Part shown: one piece after another, positions 21,304-30,100 of the stretch
Layout: every line of letters starts with the position of its first letter
How positions within the stretch are numbered: the stretch's first letter is position 1
Source: an uncultured Idiomarina sp.
Lineage (GTDB): Bacteria; Pseudomonadota; Gammaproteobacteria; Enterobacterales; Alteromonadaceae
Assembly (NCBI GenBank): GCA_946885915.1
Contig: CAMPHF010000013.1
Span: 1 to 51,709 of the forward strand
Direction: 5' to 3'
Length of the DNA stretch: 51,709 nt
Made by a program: the position numbers and the translations under genes
Notes under the pieces: model-generated
The model's input: the letters and a program-made list of their open reading frames with translations, nothing else
What the model was told of the DNA's origin: nothing
Database searches by the model: none

Positions 21304-23934
21304 CTAGGACTTGCTGTTTTCTGCTATTTGTTCAAGTTGTTGGTGCCAGAAGCTTGGCAGTGCTGGGCGGCCAAAGTAATAACCTTGGAAATGAGTCACG
21401 CCCAAACCCCGCAGGCGCTCATATTGCGCCTCGGTTTCTACGCCCTCGGCGATGACCGTCATGCCCAAGCTTTGACCGAGTGCCACAATTGTCTGCACAA
21501 TGGCCTGATCAGCTTGGTGTTCTTGAATATCGATATCTTCGACAAATGATCGGTCAATTTTCAGTTGGTAAAATGGCATACGCTTTAAATAAGTTAGTGA
21601 TGCATAACCAGTCCCAAAGTCGTCGAGGGCAAAGCGGATGCCTTTTGCCTGCAGCTGTTTCATTTTCGCAATGGCGCTCTCAACATCTTCAATTAATACG
21701 GTTTCGGTAATTTCCAGTTCTAATAAGTTAGGCTGAATATTGAATTGTTTGAGCATGGCTAATACATGTGCGACAAAGCTTGGATGCCGGAATTGTTTCG
21801 CCGATACGTTCACCGCTAAACTTAGTTGTTGCAGATGGGGCTTGTTCTGCCAATTTTGCAGGAGTTCACAAGCGCGCTGAATGACCCAGTCACCGAGCTG
21901 AATGATCAAGCCTGATGACTCAGCAATCGGAATGAATTGATCAGGACTGAGGTCGCCCAATTCTTCATCTTGCCAACGTAACAAGCCTTCCATACCTACG
22001 ATGTGACCCACACTATCCACTTGTGGCTGCAAATGCAGCACCAGTTCGCGCTGTTGAATCGCCCTTCTTAAGCGGGTTTCGATTTGAGTGCGGCGCTGCA
22101 CCTGGGTTTGCATCTGCGGATTGAAAAACCGAATTTGGTTGGCGCCTTGGGCTTTGGCTTCGGTAAGCGCCAAGTCCGCAGCTTTTAATAATTGCTCAAG
22201 TTGACCTTGCGCATCACTAAATAGGGTTACCCCAATGGTGACGGTTAAGTTATGTCGCAGCGCGCCTAGTTGATAGGGTTCAGCAAGAATGCGTTGTAGC
22301 TTAGCGGCAAAATCACGCGCATCGACCAGTGCTTGTTCGGGATCCGTGCTTAAATCCTCGAGCAGAATCATAAAGTCATCAGCACTTAAGCGGGCAGCGG
22401 CATCCGTGCTGCGTAAACTTTGGTTAATACGTTGCGCGAGCTGTTGAATGAGTTTGTCACCAAGTTCGTGACCAACGGTGTCATTAAATATCTTAAAGCC
22501 GTCAACATCGAGCATCAGTACTGCGCCTTCGTAGCCGGTTTTGATGTGTCCGGCAAGCGCGTGATTAAGTTTATCAATCATGAGCCGACGGTTGGCGAGC
22601 CCCGTCAGCGGATCGTAAAATGACAACTGATGCAGTTCATTTTGAACTTCTTGATGCTCGGTAATATCGGTGGAAATGCCACACAGCGCATAAATATCGC
22701 CATGGCTATCACGCAGTGGCAGTTTCACCGATAAGAAGTAGCGCTTTTCACCGGTTTGCGCGACTGTATTTATTTCCTCATCAACCACCCGCTCACCTAA
22801 ATCAATCACGCGGCGGTCATTACGCTCTAATCGGGCGGCGGTTTCTTCATCAAAAAAGGAACGATCGTTCATACCCACAATGTCGCGCTGGGTAGTGCCA
22901 AGTAACTCAGTGACCTTCCGGTTCGCATATTGATAGTGTCGATCGAGTCCTTTGATATAAATGTAAGCTTCAACCGAATTCAAGATAGTGTTCAGCCGAG
23001 CTTCACTATCGCGCAACTGCCGGGTTTGTTGTGCGACTTGCCGTTTGAGCCATAAACTCATCAGCAACGCGAGCACCAGGCAGGTAATGAGTACAGCTGC
23101 CAACCACACCACGTAGTTCGGAATATTCATCGTCTGATGTGCGGTCCAACGTTCAATCACGCGATAGTAAAATGACTGATTGTCTGCCTGCCAGTTAATG
23201 ACATAAGTATCGATGGTGGTAAGAATGGCGGGGTCAATATCAGGCCGCGCGGCGATAAATAGGCGGGCAGGTTGAAACACAATCGGCGATGCAATCAAGC
23301 CAAGTTCATAAGCTTTTTGATTGCCGAAAAAATGGTTAGCCGCCACGGCATCCGCCTGACCTTCTACAACCGCTGCGAAGCCTTGCTCGAGTGTCGGCAG
23401 TGCCAACCAGGTAATGTTGAGCTCAAAATTGCGGGCGATGGACTGCAAGTAGTCCACCTGCACTGAATCGTCTAAAAACGCTACTGTTTTACCATCTAAA
23501 TCGATCAGACTAGAAATAGCGCTATCGCGGCTATGATAAAGCTGTGACCAACTCAACAGCATTGGTTTTTGATGAAAGGCAAAGCGTTGGTCGCGGTTAT
23601 CGGTAAAGGCCACATCCGGCATCAAATCAATTTGGCCGCTTTGTAGGAGTTGTAAACATTGCTGCCATTCACATCGCACGGGTTCGAGTTGCCAACCTTC
23701 TTGGGCCGCAATTTCCCGCACTAACTCGCCGAAAATGCCACTCGGTTCGCCGGCTTCATCTAGCATGAACTTCGGTGGATTGTGATAGACACCCACGCGT
23801 AAGGTGGTTTGCGCCTGGGCGTTAAACGCGAGGCTCATGCTCAACCAAATCACAGCCATAAGCAGCAATTTAGTGGCAACGCCAGCGGACTGAAAAAAGG
23901 TAATTGCGCGTGGGTGACAGTTACTCCAGCGCAT
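21304..23934 (-). CDS. Periplasmic-binding-domain/PAS/GGDEF/EAL cyclic-di-GMP protein
   Basis: The 876-aa protein has an N-terminal signal or anchor, a periplasmic SBP_bac_3 domain (TTLRVGVYHNPPKFMLDEAG onward, ~240 residues), a span (NYVVWLAAVLITCLVLALLM), a PAS domain ending in GISTDITEHQEV, a GGDEF domain and an EAL domain. The GGDEF signature is degenerate, SADDF (residues 517-521), so diguanylate cyclase activity is unlikely. The EAL domain keeps the metal and catalytic residues: E649 in EGLLRW, NVSAKQF, EITET, ALDDFGTGY, KIDRSFV, AEGVETEAQ. It is therefore probably a phosphodiesterase controlled by an amino-acid-like ligand. The frame is open to 24072, but that would run into the divergent gene's leader; I chose the ATG at 23934, with 23979 possible. 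No strong Shine-Dalgarno decides. Confidence 0.85.
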   Translation of the reverse strand: MRWSNCHPRAITFFQSAGVATKLLLMAVIWLSMSLAFNAQAQTTLRVGVYHNPPKFMLDEAGEPSGIFGELVREIAAQEGWQLEPVRCEWQQCLQLLQSGQIDLMPDVAFTDNRDQRFAFHQKPMLLSWSQLYHSRDSAISSLIDLDGKTVAFLDDSVQVDYLQSIARNFELNITWLALPTLEQGFAAVVEGQADAVAANHFFGNQKAYELGLIASPIVFQPARLFIAARPDIDPAILTTIDTYVINWQADNQSFYYRVIERWTAHQTMNIPNYVVWLAAVLITCLVLALLMSLWLKRQVAQQTRQLRDSEARLNTILNSVEAYIYIKGLDRHYQYANRKVTELLGTTQRDIVGMNDRSFFDEETAARLERNDRRVIDLGERVVDEEINTVAQTGEKRYFLSVKLPLRDSHGDIYALCGISTDITEHQEVQNELHQLSFYDPLTGLANRRLMIDKLNHALAGHIKTGYEGAVLMLDVDGFKIFNDTVGHELGDKLIQQLAQRINQSLRSTDAAARLSADDFMILLEDLSTDPEQALVDARDFAAKLQRILAEPYQLGALRHNLTVTIGVTLFSDAQGQLEQLLKAADLALTEAKAQGANQIRFFNPQMQTQVQRRTQIETRLRRAIQQRELVLHLQPQVDSVGHIVGMEGLLRWQDEELGDLSPDQFIPIAESSGLIIQLGDWVIQRACELLQNWQNKPHLQQLSLAVNVSAKQFRHPSFVAHVLAMLKQFNIQPNLLELEITETVLIEDVESAIAKMKQLQAKGIRFALDDFGTGYASLTYLKRMPFYQLKIDRSFVEDIDIQEHQADQAIVQTIVALGQSLGMTVIAEGVETEAQYERLRGLGVTHFQGYYFGRPALPSFWHQQLEQIAENSKS

Positions 23935-24111
23935 GATAAGAGCCAAGTAAATGACCTTTTGAATCGCTAAACATGGCATTGTTATACCAGAAATTTTAGC
24001 TAAAGCCTGCAAATTTAGGCGCGCTATAGCAAAAATAGTTGCTATATTTAGGTGCTGACAAGCGCGATGCACTCAGGTCGCGTTATGCGCAATTCAATGA
24101 AGGAGTTGAAA

Positions 24112-24492
24112 ATGAAACATCTACGTTCGACGTCATTAGCCGTGAGTTCGGTGCTGGCATTAGGTACGGTACCTGTGAGTGCCACGGCGACTGCAAATCC
24201 GTTTGGCTTTGAACAGCTGGCGCAGGGTTATGCCGTGAGCCAAGTGACGGAAGCCAAGTGTGGCGCTGCCGACAAAGAGAAGGCCAAGGACAAAGCCAAA
24301 GAGCACAAATGCGGCGAGGGTAAATGTGGCGAAGGTATGCATGCCGAGCAGGGCAAAGCTAAAGCCGCAGAGCTGAAGACCGAAGCAGAGGCTAAGCTTG
24401 ACACTGATGCCAAAGCCGAGGCCGACAAGAAAGCCAGCGAGCAGAAGTGTGGCGAAGGCAAATGTGGCGAAGGTAAGTGCGGCGTTGCATAG
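24112..24492 (+). CDS. HvfA/bufferin-like Cys-rich secreted precursor peptide
   Basis: This 126-aa protein has a signal peptide (MKHLRSTSLAVSSVLALGTV, cleavage near SATATA), a short conserved-looking stretch (NPFGFEQLAQGY), and a low-complexity Lys/Ala/Glu region containing six cysteines: C50, C67, C72, C113, C118 and C123. Five lie in KCGEG-type repeats (KCGEGKCGEG and a C-terminal KCGEGKCGEGKCG). This is the pattern of HvfA-family RiPP precursors (bufferins), whose EGKCG cysteines are modified by an MNIO enzyme (HvfB/DUF692) with help from HvfC and then bind copper in the periplasm. No MNIO or HvfC gene is in this window, so modification, if any, must occur in trans. AAGGAG precedes the ATG at 24112; upstream in-frame starts are ignored. 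The stop lies inside the next gene, a CDF transporter. Confidence 0.75.
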   Translation: MKHLRSTSLAVSSVLALGTVPVSATATANPFGFEQLAQGYAVSQVTEAKCGAADKEKAKDKAKEHKCGEGKCGEGMHAEQGKAKAAELKTEAEAKLDTDAKAEADKKASEQKCGEGKCGEGKCGVA

Positions 24493-25408
24493 TCATCATT
24501 ATCCACACAATGATCATGGGGCGGGGCATCGGATTGGCCTCGCCTTTTTTCTTAATCTAGGTTTCACCATTATTGAGTTTATTGGTGGTGCGCTTACTCA
24601 GAGCACCGCTATTATGGCCGATGCGGTGCATGATCTTGGCGATACGATCGCGCTTGGCTCTGCATGGGTGCTGAATAAGGTCAGTCAACGCGATGCCTCA
24701 CCACGCTTTACCTACGGCTATCAGCGTTTAACCCTCATCGGCGCCTTGTTGAACGCAATGGTACTGTTGGTGGGCTCGGCGATTATGCTGTGGCATGCTA
24801 TTCCGCGCTTTTGGGAACCGGTCATGCCGCAAGCCGAAGGCATGATTTGGTTAGCATTACTAGGCATAGCGGTGAACGGCTATGCGACCTTAAAAATGCG
24901 GCATGGCCACAGCATGAATGAACGCGTCTTGAGCTGGCATTTGCTTGAGGATGTGTTGGGCTGGGTGGCGGTGCTGATTGTTGCTATCGCGCTGTTATTC
25001 GTCGATTGGCCATGGTTAGACCCATTACTCGCGGTCGCTTTCACCAGCCTTATTTTGGTGAACGTGGTGCGTAACTTGGTTACCACCTTGAAGCTATTTG
25101 CTCAGGCCAGCCCCGATCCGGTGTTGTATCAACAATTGGCAGATACTTTAATGGCGTTACCGCAGGTAGCGAATGTGCACCACCTGCATTTGTGGTCATT
25201 AGACGGCGAGCGACATGTGTTAACGACTCATATTGAAATGGCGGAGCATTATAATGCTGAGCAGCAATTGCTGCTGAAACAGCAATTAGCGACGGCGCTG
25301 AAGCCTTTCGACCTTGCCCATACCACCTTAGAGTTGGAAGCCCCGCAAGAAGTGTGCCGCGATGAAAGTACCCATATTGATCTGCAAGCGCACAGCGAGC
25401 CTAGCTAA
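24485..25408 (+). CDS. Cation diffusion facilitator (CDF) transporter, non-ATG start
   Basis: This inner-membrane divalent-cation/proton antiporter (307 aa) has six spans and a cytoplasmic C-terminal domain. The site-A ligands are visible as HxxxD in span 2 (ADAVHDLGD, H49 and D53) and HxxxD in span 5 (SWHLLED, H152 and D156), the Zn-type arrangement seen in ZitB. The N-terminus is His-rich (HSHHYPHNDHGAGH), as usual for Zn CDFs. No ATG fits: the only in-frame ATGs lie ~85 bp inside the preceding gene. TTG at 24485 gives the natural His-rich start; GTG at 24464 is the alternative. Both overlap the EGKCG codons of the upstream peptide gene, whose GAAGG-containing repeats may serve as ribosome binding sites. 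Translational coupling to the peptide is likely. Confidence 0.85.
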   Translation: MHSHHYPHNDHGAGHRIGLAFFLNLGFTIIEFIGGALTQSTAIMADAVHDLGDTIALGSAWVLNKVSQRDASPRFTYGYQRLTLIGALLNAMVLLVGSAIMLWHAIPRFWEPVMPQAEGMIWLALLGIAVNGYATLKMRHGHSMNERVLSWHLLEDVLGWVAVLIVAIALLFVDWPWLDPLLAVAFTSLILVNVVRNLVTTLKLFAQASPDPVLYQQLADTLMALPQVANVHHLHLWSLDGERHVLTTHIEMAEHYNAEQQLLLKQQLATALKPFDLAHTTLELEAPQEVCRDESTHIDLQAHSEPS

Positions 25409-25416
25409 CTGTGCGC
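25388..25416. other. Hairpin spanning the CDF stop codon
   Basis: GCGCACAG (25388-25395) and CTGTGCGC (25409-25416) are perfect 8-bp complements; the 13-nt loop holds the TAA stop of the CDF gene. No T-run follows on either strand, so it is not a classical terminator, but it sits in the short gap between two convergent genes and may stabilise transcript ends. Confidence 0.45.
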
Positions 25417-25431
25417 GTTGTCGAGTCTCTG

Positions 25432-27315
25432 CTATGCAACTTTAAATTGCGCTACTTGTTCGGTTAAGCGGTTTGCTAGTTTGGCTAGGTGGTCGCTGGC
25501 ATCGGCACATTGTTGAGCGCGATTGACTACATCTTGCACGCGGCCAGCTAAGTCATTCACATTCTCGGTAATTTCATTGGCGACCGCAGTCTGTTCTTCG
25601 GTTGCGGTAGAAATTTGCATGTTCATATCTACCACGTCGCTTACCCCGCTACTGACCGCTTTAAACGCTTCACCTGCAGCTTGGGCGCGCTCCACACTTT
25701 GCTCTGCTTGGGCGGTTGAGGCTTGCATCGCCTGGTTCGCAGCTTCGGCCCCTTCTAATAAGCGTTTGGTGGTCGCTTGGATAGTTTCTGTGGATTGCTT
25801 GGTATTTGCAGCCAAACTCCGTACTTCGTCAGCGACTACGGCAAACCCGCGGCCTTGCTCACCGGCGCGTGCGGCTTCGATAGCAGCATTTAACGCCAAC
25901 AAATTGGTTTGCTCAGCAATAGTTTGAATTACATGTACCACTTGCGAGATTTCCTGGGTACGACTATTCAAGGTTTGTAAGCGCTCACTTGAGGTGTGAA
26001 TTTCATGCTGCAATTGCACCATGGCTTGCACATTTTGCTGCACTTGGGCCAAGCCTTGCTGGGCATCGGCATCGGCCGTGTCAGCTGCTCGCGACGCGGT
26101 TTGGGCATGGCGAGCGACTTCTTCTACGGCCGCTGCCATTTGGGTGATAGCAGTCGCAATTTGTTGAGTTTGTTGTTCTTGTTCGTCGGCAATGGTGCTT
26201 ACTTCGCTACTAATTTGGTTCATTTGCGCCGAAGCACTGGCGACTTGATGCGCGGCGTCTTTCAAGTCAGAGATGAGCTGCTGAAAGGTCGCTAACATGG
26301 CATTGAAGCGACGGCTGACTTCGGTAAGTTCATCGGCGCCCTGCTCACTCATTCGCAAGGTAAGATCGGAGCGCTGACCAACTTGGGTGATGCGCTCCAC
26401 CATTTGTAATAACGGCCGCAGAATGCTGCGGCTGGTCGCAAATAAAAAGCCCATAATAACCGCTAACACTAGCACAAACACGGTATAGCTGAGGGTGTTG
26501 ATGCGCCCTTGAGTTTGCACTAAAGCGGCTGCAGTGGTGTTTTGTAAGCGCGCTAAATTCTCTTCGGTTTGGTGCACCGCCGCCCGCATCTCGCCCTGTA
26601 AACCGCTGTTTTGATCAAGACCAATACGCTGGCGCCCCGCGACATAAGCGCTGAAAGCTTGTTGATACGCACTCAGTAAATTAAGCAGTTCTGCTTCATT
26701 AATGAGGCTAAGGGCGCGCACGTCAGCCGCCAGTGCGCTAACCGTGTTGTTAAGTCGCTCGGGGTATTTCATATCAAGCCGCAGCATAAAGTCTTTTTCA
26801 TGCCGACGCAGCATGAGTACCGCCGCAGTTAAAGCAGGTAAGTTAGCGCTATTAAAGGCTTCTTCTAGTTGATGCACGGCGCCACGTAATTCGCCTTGTA
26901 AGCCTTTGTTTTCATCAAGGCCAAGTCGTTCGAACTCACTCACCATGGCTTCGAAACTGGCGCGATACGCACGAATATTATTACCAAACGCCCCAAGTTC
27001 GGAGGTGGTAATATCTTGCGCGGTGAGAGCATCAGCAAGCTGCGCGCGCCGCGCATCCAAATTAGCGACGGTATCGTCAAATTTGGCCAAATAACTCGGG
27101 TCTATACGCATTAAGAAATCTTTCTCGTGGCGCCGTAACGTGAGCATGTCGCGCTCCAGTTCAGCCACCCAGAGTTGAGCTTGGTTTAGCGTGCTGGTTT
27201 GCTGGCCTTGATACAGCTTCAACAGCAGCAGAATGGTTAAGCCAAGCGCTAACACGACGGCGCCTGCTAACAGTCGCTGTTTAATGGTTAATTTGCGTAG
27301 TAGTTCAAACGACAT
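25432..27315 (-). CDS. Methyl-accepting chemotaxis protein with duplicated HBM-type sensor
   Basis: This 627-aa transmembrane receptor has spans at residues ~15-33 and ~272-295. The periplasmic part is a clear tandem duplication: LRRHEKDF occurs at residues 60-67 and 169-176, and GLDxNxGLQGExRxAVHQxEE at 132-152 and 232-252. This is the helical bimodular (HBM) sensor layout. HAMP and a full MCP signalling domain follow ([35 protein letters not shown]), ending in [11 protein letters not shown] without a tether peptide. The longest frame starts with GTG at 27318, but GGGG lies six bases before the ATG at 27315, which I use. It is convergent with the CDF gene. The ligand is unknown. Confidence 0.9.
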   Translation of the reverse strand: MSFELLRKLTIKQRLLAGAVVLALGLTILLLLKLYQGQQTSTLNQAQLWVAELERDMLTLRRHEKDFLMRIDPSYLAKFDDTVANLDARRAQLADALTAQDITTSELGAFGNNIRAYRASFEAMVSEFERLGLDENKGLQGELRGAVHQLEEAFNSANLPALTAAVLMLRRHEKDFMLRLDMKYPERLNNTVSALAADVRALSLINEAELLNLLSAYQQAFSAYVAGRQRIGLDQNSGLQGEMRAAVHQTEENLARLQNTTAAALVQTQGRINTLSYTVFVLVLAVIMGFLFATSRSILRPLLQMVERITQVGQRSDLTLRMSEQGADELTEVSRRFNAMLATFQQLISDLKDAAHQVASASAQMNQISSEVSTIADEQEQQTQQIATAITQMAAAVEEVARHAQTASRAADTADADAQQGLAQVQQNVQAMVQLQHEIHTSSERLQTLNSRTQEISQVVHVIQTIAEQTNLLALNAAIEAARAGEQGRGFAVVADEVRSLAANTKQSTETIQATTKRLLEGAEAANQAMQASTAQAEQSVERAQAAGEAFKAVSSGVSDVVDMNMQISTATEEQTAVANEITENVNDLAGRVQDVVNRAQQCADASDHLAKLANRLTEQVAQFKVA

Positions 27316-27327
27316 CACATGCCCCTG

Positions 27328-28803
27328 TTATAACCAAGCCTCGCGACTAGTGCGTACTCGGCGTAAAATGTCTTGTTGCGCTTGAGCGGCAACCCCATAG
27401 GGTATCCCGCTGATAAGCTGCGCACCGGCCGCGGTTTGAATCAGTATGCTGGCGCAGCCAAAACAACGTTGCCAAGGACTCTGACTCACTAATACTTGCT
27501 GTATTTTAAAGGTCGGATACCAACTTTGGCGGCTGCCAATTAAACCTCGGCGTACGACACACCAGTCAGCATTCCAATATAGACCACGCCAGCGCCAACT
27601 GCGCAAACATAACCATAGTATCGACAGCAACGCGGCAAAACTGTAGCCCAAGAGCTGTGGCCACGGCAGCTGCAATAGCCATAACCCGATAGCAATTGGC
27701 GTGGCGCCAAGTAAGGTGTAAAACCAGAGCGTCATCGCGTGGGTGCGCTGCCAAACAAGATGCTGTTGGTGCTGGGAAAAGTGTGTGCGGAAGTCCGCAA
27801 CCACGGCATCGGTGGCGACCGGAATCATGCACTCATTTTGGCTTTGGCCAACCACTAAGTGTGGTTGTGCCTGCTTCAAGTGAATGGTGTGCCGCCTCAG
27901 CCAGCGCGCAATAAAGTTCTGGCGATACTGCACTCGTTGTAATTTGGCGTGGCGAATGGTGACACTGCGCTTGTTCAATAGCCCATACTGCGCTTGATAC
28001 CGGTCATCCTCGATGGTGAATTGATATGGATAAAATCTGACTACGGCATAACCACATGCTAGCAACACGATGAAAACTGACAGTGCGAGGCTGACCGCCA
28101 GCCAATCGAAGCCGCCCGCGTGGGCAAAGTTATCCTGCACCAGCTGTTCTAATTGATTGCTTATCCACTGACTAAATTGATCGAATTGAAATAGTAGTAA
28201 AAAGGTGGCGGGAATAGTGATCAGCGTGCGAATGTCGAGTAAGCCAAATTTAGCCACTTCAGCAAGCCCAAGTACCAGCTGATAGCTTGGTGCGGGGTTC
28301 GCCTCTGAGTTTGGCTCTAGCGATGCTTCATGGGGCGCTGCTTGTTGATGCACTGCCAGCATCTCAGAACGCCAGCGTTGTGCCTCGACCACAGGTAAGC
28401 CTGCCAGTTTCACTTCATTGCGGGCAGAGCCTGCGCTATCTACGCTTAGCACTGCTAGGTTAAATGGCCGAAAATACCAGGGTTGAGTGACTTCAGCTTG
28501 TTGAATACGAGCGTAATCGAGGACTAAGTGGACTTTTTCAAAGACCCCTTGGCGAATTTCAATGCGCGGCGTTTGATTACGAAACCGAAAACAGAAATAT
28601 TGTACGGCTCCGGCAATCACCACCCAAGCCAACACTGCCAGCGGCACCAACCAAATGGCGTGGGCCCGGATCTGTTCGCTCACCACCAAAATGCCGGCCA
28701 ATCCAGGCAGCGCATTCATAATGTTTTGGCCGAGTTGATACAAGCTGCGCGCCATAAAAAACACAATGCCGAGCAGCGGTAAGCGGCGCCAATCAGCTTG
28801 CAT
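27328..28803 (-). CDS. Bacterial PH-domain membrane protein, YdbT-like
   Basis: This 491-aa membrane protein has several hydrophobic pairs separating three bacterial PH (bPH2, formerly DUF304) domains; PH-like cores are visible around FRNQTPRIEIRQGVFEKVHL, YPYQFTIEDDRYQAQYGLLN and NADWCVVRRGLIGSRQSWYP. The layout matches YdbT (YvrH/YdbT family), which pairs with YdbS. In Bacillus the YdbS-YdbT pair protects against certain antimicrobial peptides; a role in this organism is not known. ATG at 28803 overlaps the end of the upstream ydbS-like gene by 11 bp and has GAGGA before it, so the longer frame to 28839 is rejected. The overlap implies coupled translation. Confidence 0.85.
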   Translation of the reverse strand: MQADWRRLPLLGIVFFMARSLYQLGQNIMNALPGLAGILVVSEQIRAHAIWLVPLAVLAWVVIAGAVQYFCFRFRNQTPRIEIRQGVFEKVHLVLDYARIQQAEVTQPWYFRPFNLAVLSVDSAGSARNEVKLAGLPVVEAQRWRSEMLAVHQQAAPHEASLEPNSEANPAPSYQLVLGLAEVAKFGLLDIRTLITIPATFLLLFQFDQFSQWISNQLEQLVQDNFAHAGGFDWLAVSLALSVFIVLLACGYAVVRFYPYQFTIEDDRYQAQYGLLNKRSVTIRHAKLQRVQYRQNFIARWLRRHTIHLKQAQPHLVVGQSQNECMIPVATDAVVADFRTHFSQHQQHLVWQRTHAMTLWFYTLLGATPIAIGLWLLQLPWPQLLGYSFAALLSILWLCLRSWRWRGLYWNADWCVVRRGLIGSRQSWYPTFKIQQVLVSQSPWQRCFGCASILIQTAAGAQLISGIPYGVAAQAQQDILRRVRTSREAWL

Positions 28804-29329
28804 CGGTGGTTTCCTCAGGGCTGTCGGCTTCCGCCACAATCATCCGCAGTACATGGGCTTTTAATTGCTGCGCAGTTGCTGTGGGTAGGCCCGGAATCGT
28901 AATGTCTGCGCCAGCACCGCCAGCGGTATATAAAATCAGCCGCGCGATATTAAGCCGACGCTCCAACGGACCTTGGCTCAGCTCGGCGTGTTGAATACGA
29001 TTAATCGCAACGGCTTGTACCCCATACCACCAAGCGCCTTGTTGCAGCCACACTTGTTCGGTATCCAGCCAGTAGCCGGTGAGCTGGTAACGCTTTGGTG
29101 CCCAGACGGCATGCAGCACAGCGGCCAGGGCTAGCAGCAAACTGCCGGGCAACAGCAACCATAGTTGATAGTGCAACGGCAACCAAATCAGCGTGAGTGC
29201 TAACACGCCTAACCAAAAGCCAATATTGAGCCAGATTTTATAGCGCAAATAACGTGGGTAGAGCGGGCTAACCGCTTGATAATCGGGAACAGTGTGCGCG
29301 GCAGATATGGTGGTGTCGGTAGTGGGCAT
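28793..29329 (-). CDS. Bacterial PH-domain membrane protein, YdbS-like
   Basis: The 178-aa product has two hydrophobic segments (residues ~33-55 and ~58-80) followed by one bacterial PH domain (KRYQLTGYWLDTEQVWLQQGAWWYGVQAVAI, in parts), matching YdbS-like proteins. It is the first gene of a two-gene unit with the YdbT-like protein, the usual arrangement. The frame can be extended to a TTG at 29350, but the ATG at 29329 with TGGAA upstream is the more natural start. Both products should sit together in the inner membrane. The C-terminus ends DSPEETTDAS, its codons overlapping the next gene's start. Confidence 0.85.
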   Translation of the reverse strand: MPTTDTTISAAHTVPDYQAVSPLYPRYLRYKIWLNIGFWLGVLALTLIWLPLHYQLWLLLPGSLLLALAAVLHAVWAPKRYQLTGYWLDTEQVWLQQGAWWYGVQAVAINRIQHAELSQGPLERRLNIARLILYTAGGAGADITIPGLPTATAQQLKAHVLRMIVAEADSPEETTDAS

Positions 29330-29421
29330 AAGCGAGTTCCAATTACACAAGAAGCTCTAGCTTACCTTGTTGCTGCCCTAAGCGGTAATGGGACAAATAG
29401 AATAGTGGACTAAATAAAGTA

Positions 29422-29455
29422 GCGGGCCAGCCGGGGAGTGAGACGGCTGGCCCGC
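29422..29455 (-). terminator. Terminator-like hairpin after the DUF4168 gene
   Basis: GCGGGCCAGCCG (29422-29433) and CGGCTGGCCCGC (29444-29455) form a perfect 12-bp stem with a 10-nt loop. On the minus strand it is followed by TACTTTATTTA, a moderately T-rich tail. It lies 26 bp after the stop of the gene at 29482-29865 and before the ydbS-like gene. Confidence 0.7.
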
Positions 29456-29481
29456 AAGCAGGTCATAACTGAAGCACCTAC

Positions 29482-29865
29482 TTATTCACTCATACCTTCA
29501 TCACCGGTAAGAGATTCTAACCGCGCACGCAAGGCTTCATCTTGCTGCACGCGCTGTACAATGGTGTTGTACTCTTCAGGGGTTAAACCTGAGTCGTTCA
29601 CCGCCGCAATCATTTCTTGCTGCGCTTCTTGCTGAATCGCTTGCGCTTGTTCAGCATCTTCTGCACTTTGGAACTCCTCAGCGTAGCTGTTGCTGATCGC
29701 ACGCACTTCGCCCATTGCGGCTACAAATTTCTCTAACATGCTGTCAGAAATTACCTGAGCCTGCGCTGCTTGTTGCGGCGCTGCGGTTTGCGCTTGCGGC
29801 GCAGCAAGGGCTGGGGCACTCATGCCAAAGGCGGCTAGGGTCATTGCTAATAAAGTCTTACGCAT
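29482..29865 (-). CDS. DUF4168 domain exported protein
   Basis: This 127-aa protein has a signal peptide (MRKTLLAMTLAAFGMSAPAL, cleavage after ALA) and a Gln/Ala-rich linker, then a helical DUF4168 domain (residues ~37-118: ISDSMLEKFVAAMGEVRAIS, and near the end LTPEEYNTIVQRVQQDEALR). No cysteine is present, so no disulfide or lipid anchor. The family is periplasmic and of unknown role. AGGAG before the ATG gives a firm start. It is a single-gene unit with a terminator hairpin, divergent from the histidine kinase. Confidence 0.85.
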   Translation of the reverse strand: MRKTLLAMTLAAFGMSAPALAAPQAQTAAPQQAAQAQVISDSMLEKFVAAMGEVRAISNSYAEEFQSAEDAEQAQAIQQEAQQEMIAAVNDSGLTPEEYNTIVQRVQQDEALRARLESLTGDEGMSE

Positions 29866-30100
29866 TGTGCTTCTCCTGTTACTTACTAATCGAATCTGTC
29901 ATCAGATACTTTGACGTTAACTTGCCGCGGTCGTGACTGACGTTGTGCAAGCTCATCAAAGTTGTGCATAGAAATAGTAGCGAGAGTCATGCCAACTCGG
30001 TGATTATTTTTAAGTGTTTGTTTTTAATGTGTTTGTTCGGGCGCATGAAGCGGCTTAAATATTTATGTATACTTTAGATACAGGCAGAGGAGATACACTT

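Noticed and set aside
24398..25408. CDF transporter starting at the first in-frame ATG (24398)
   Set aside because: That start lies ~95 bp inside the peptide gene and adds a Lys/Pro/Arg-rich stretch that is just the +1 reading of the repeats. The His-rich N-terminus typical for the family begins at the TTG at 24485.
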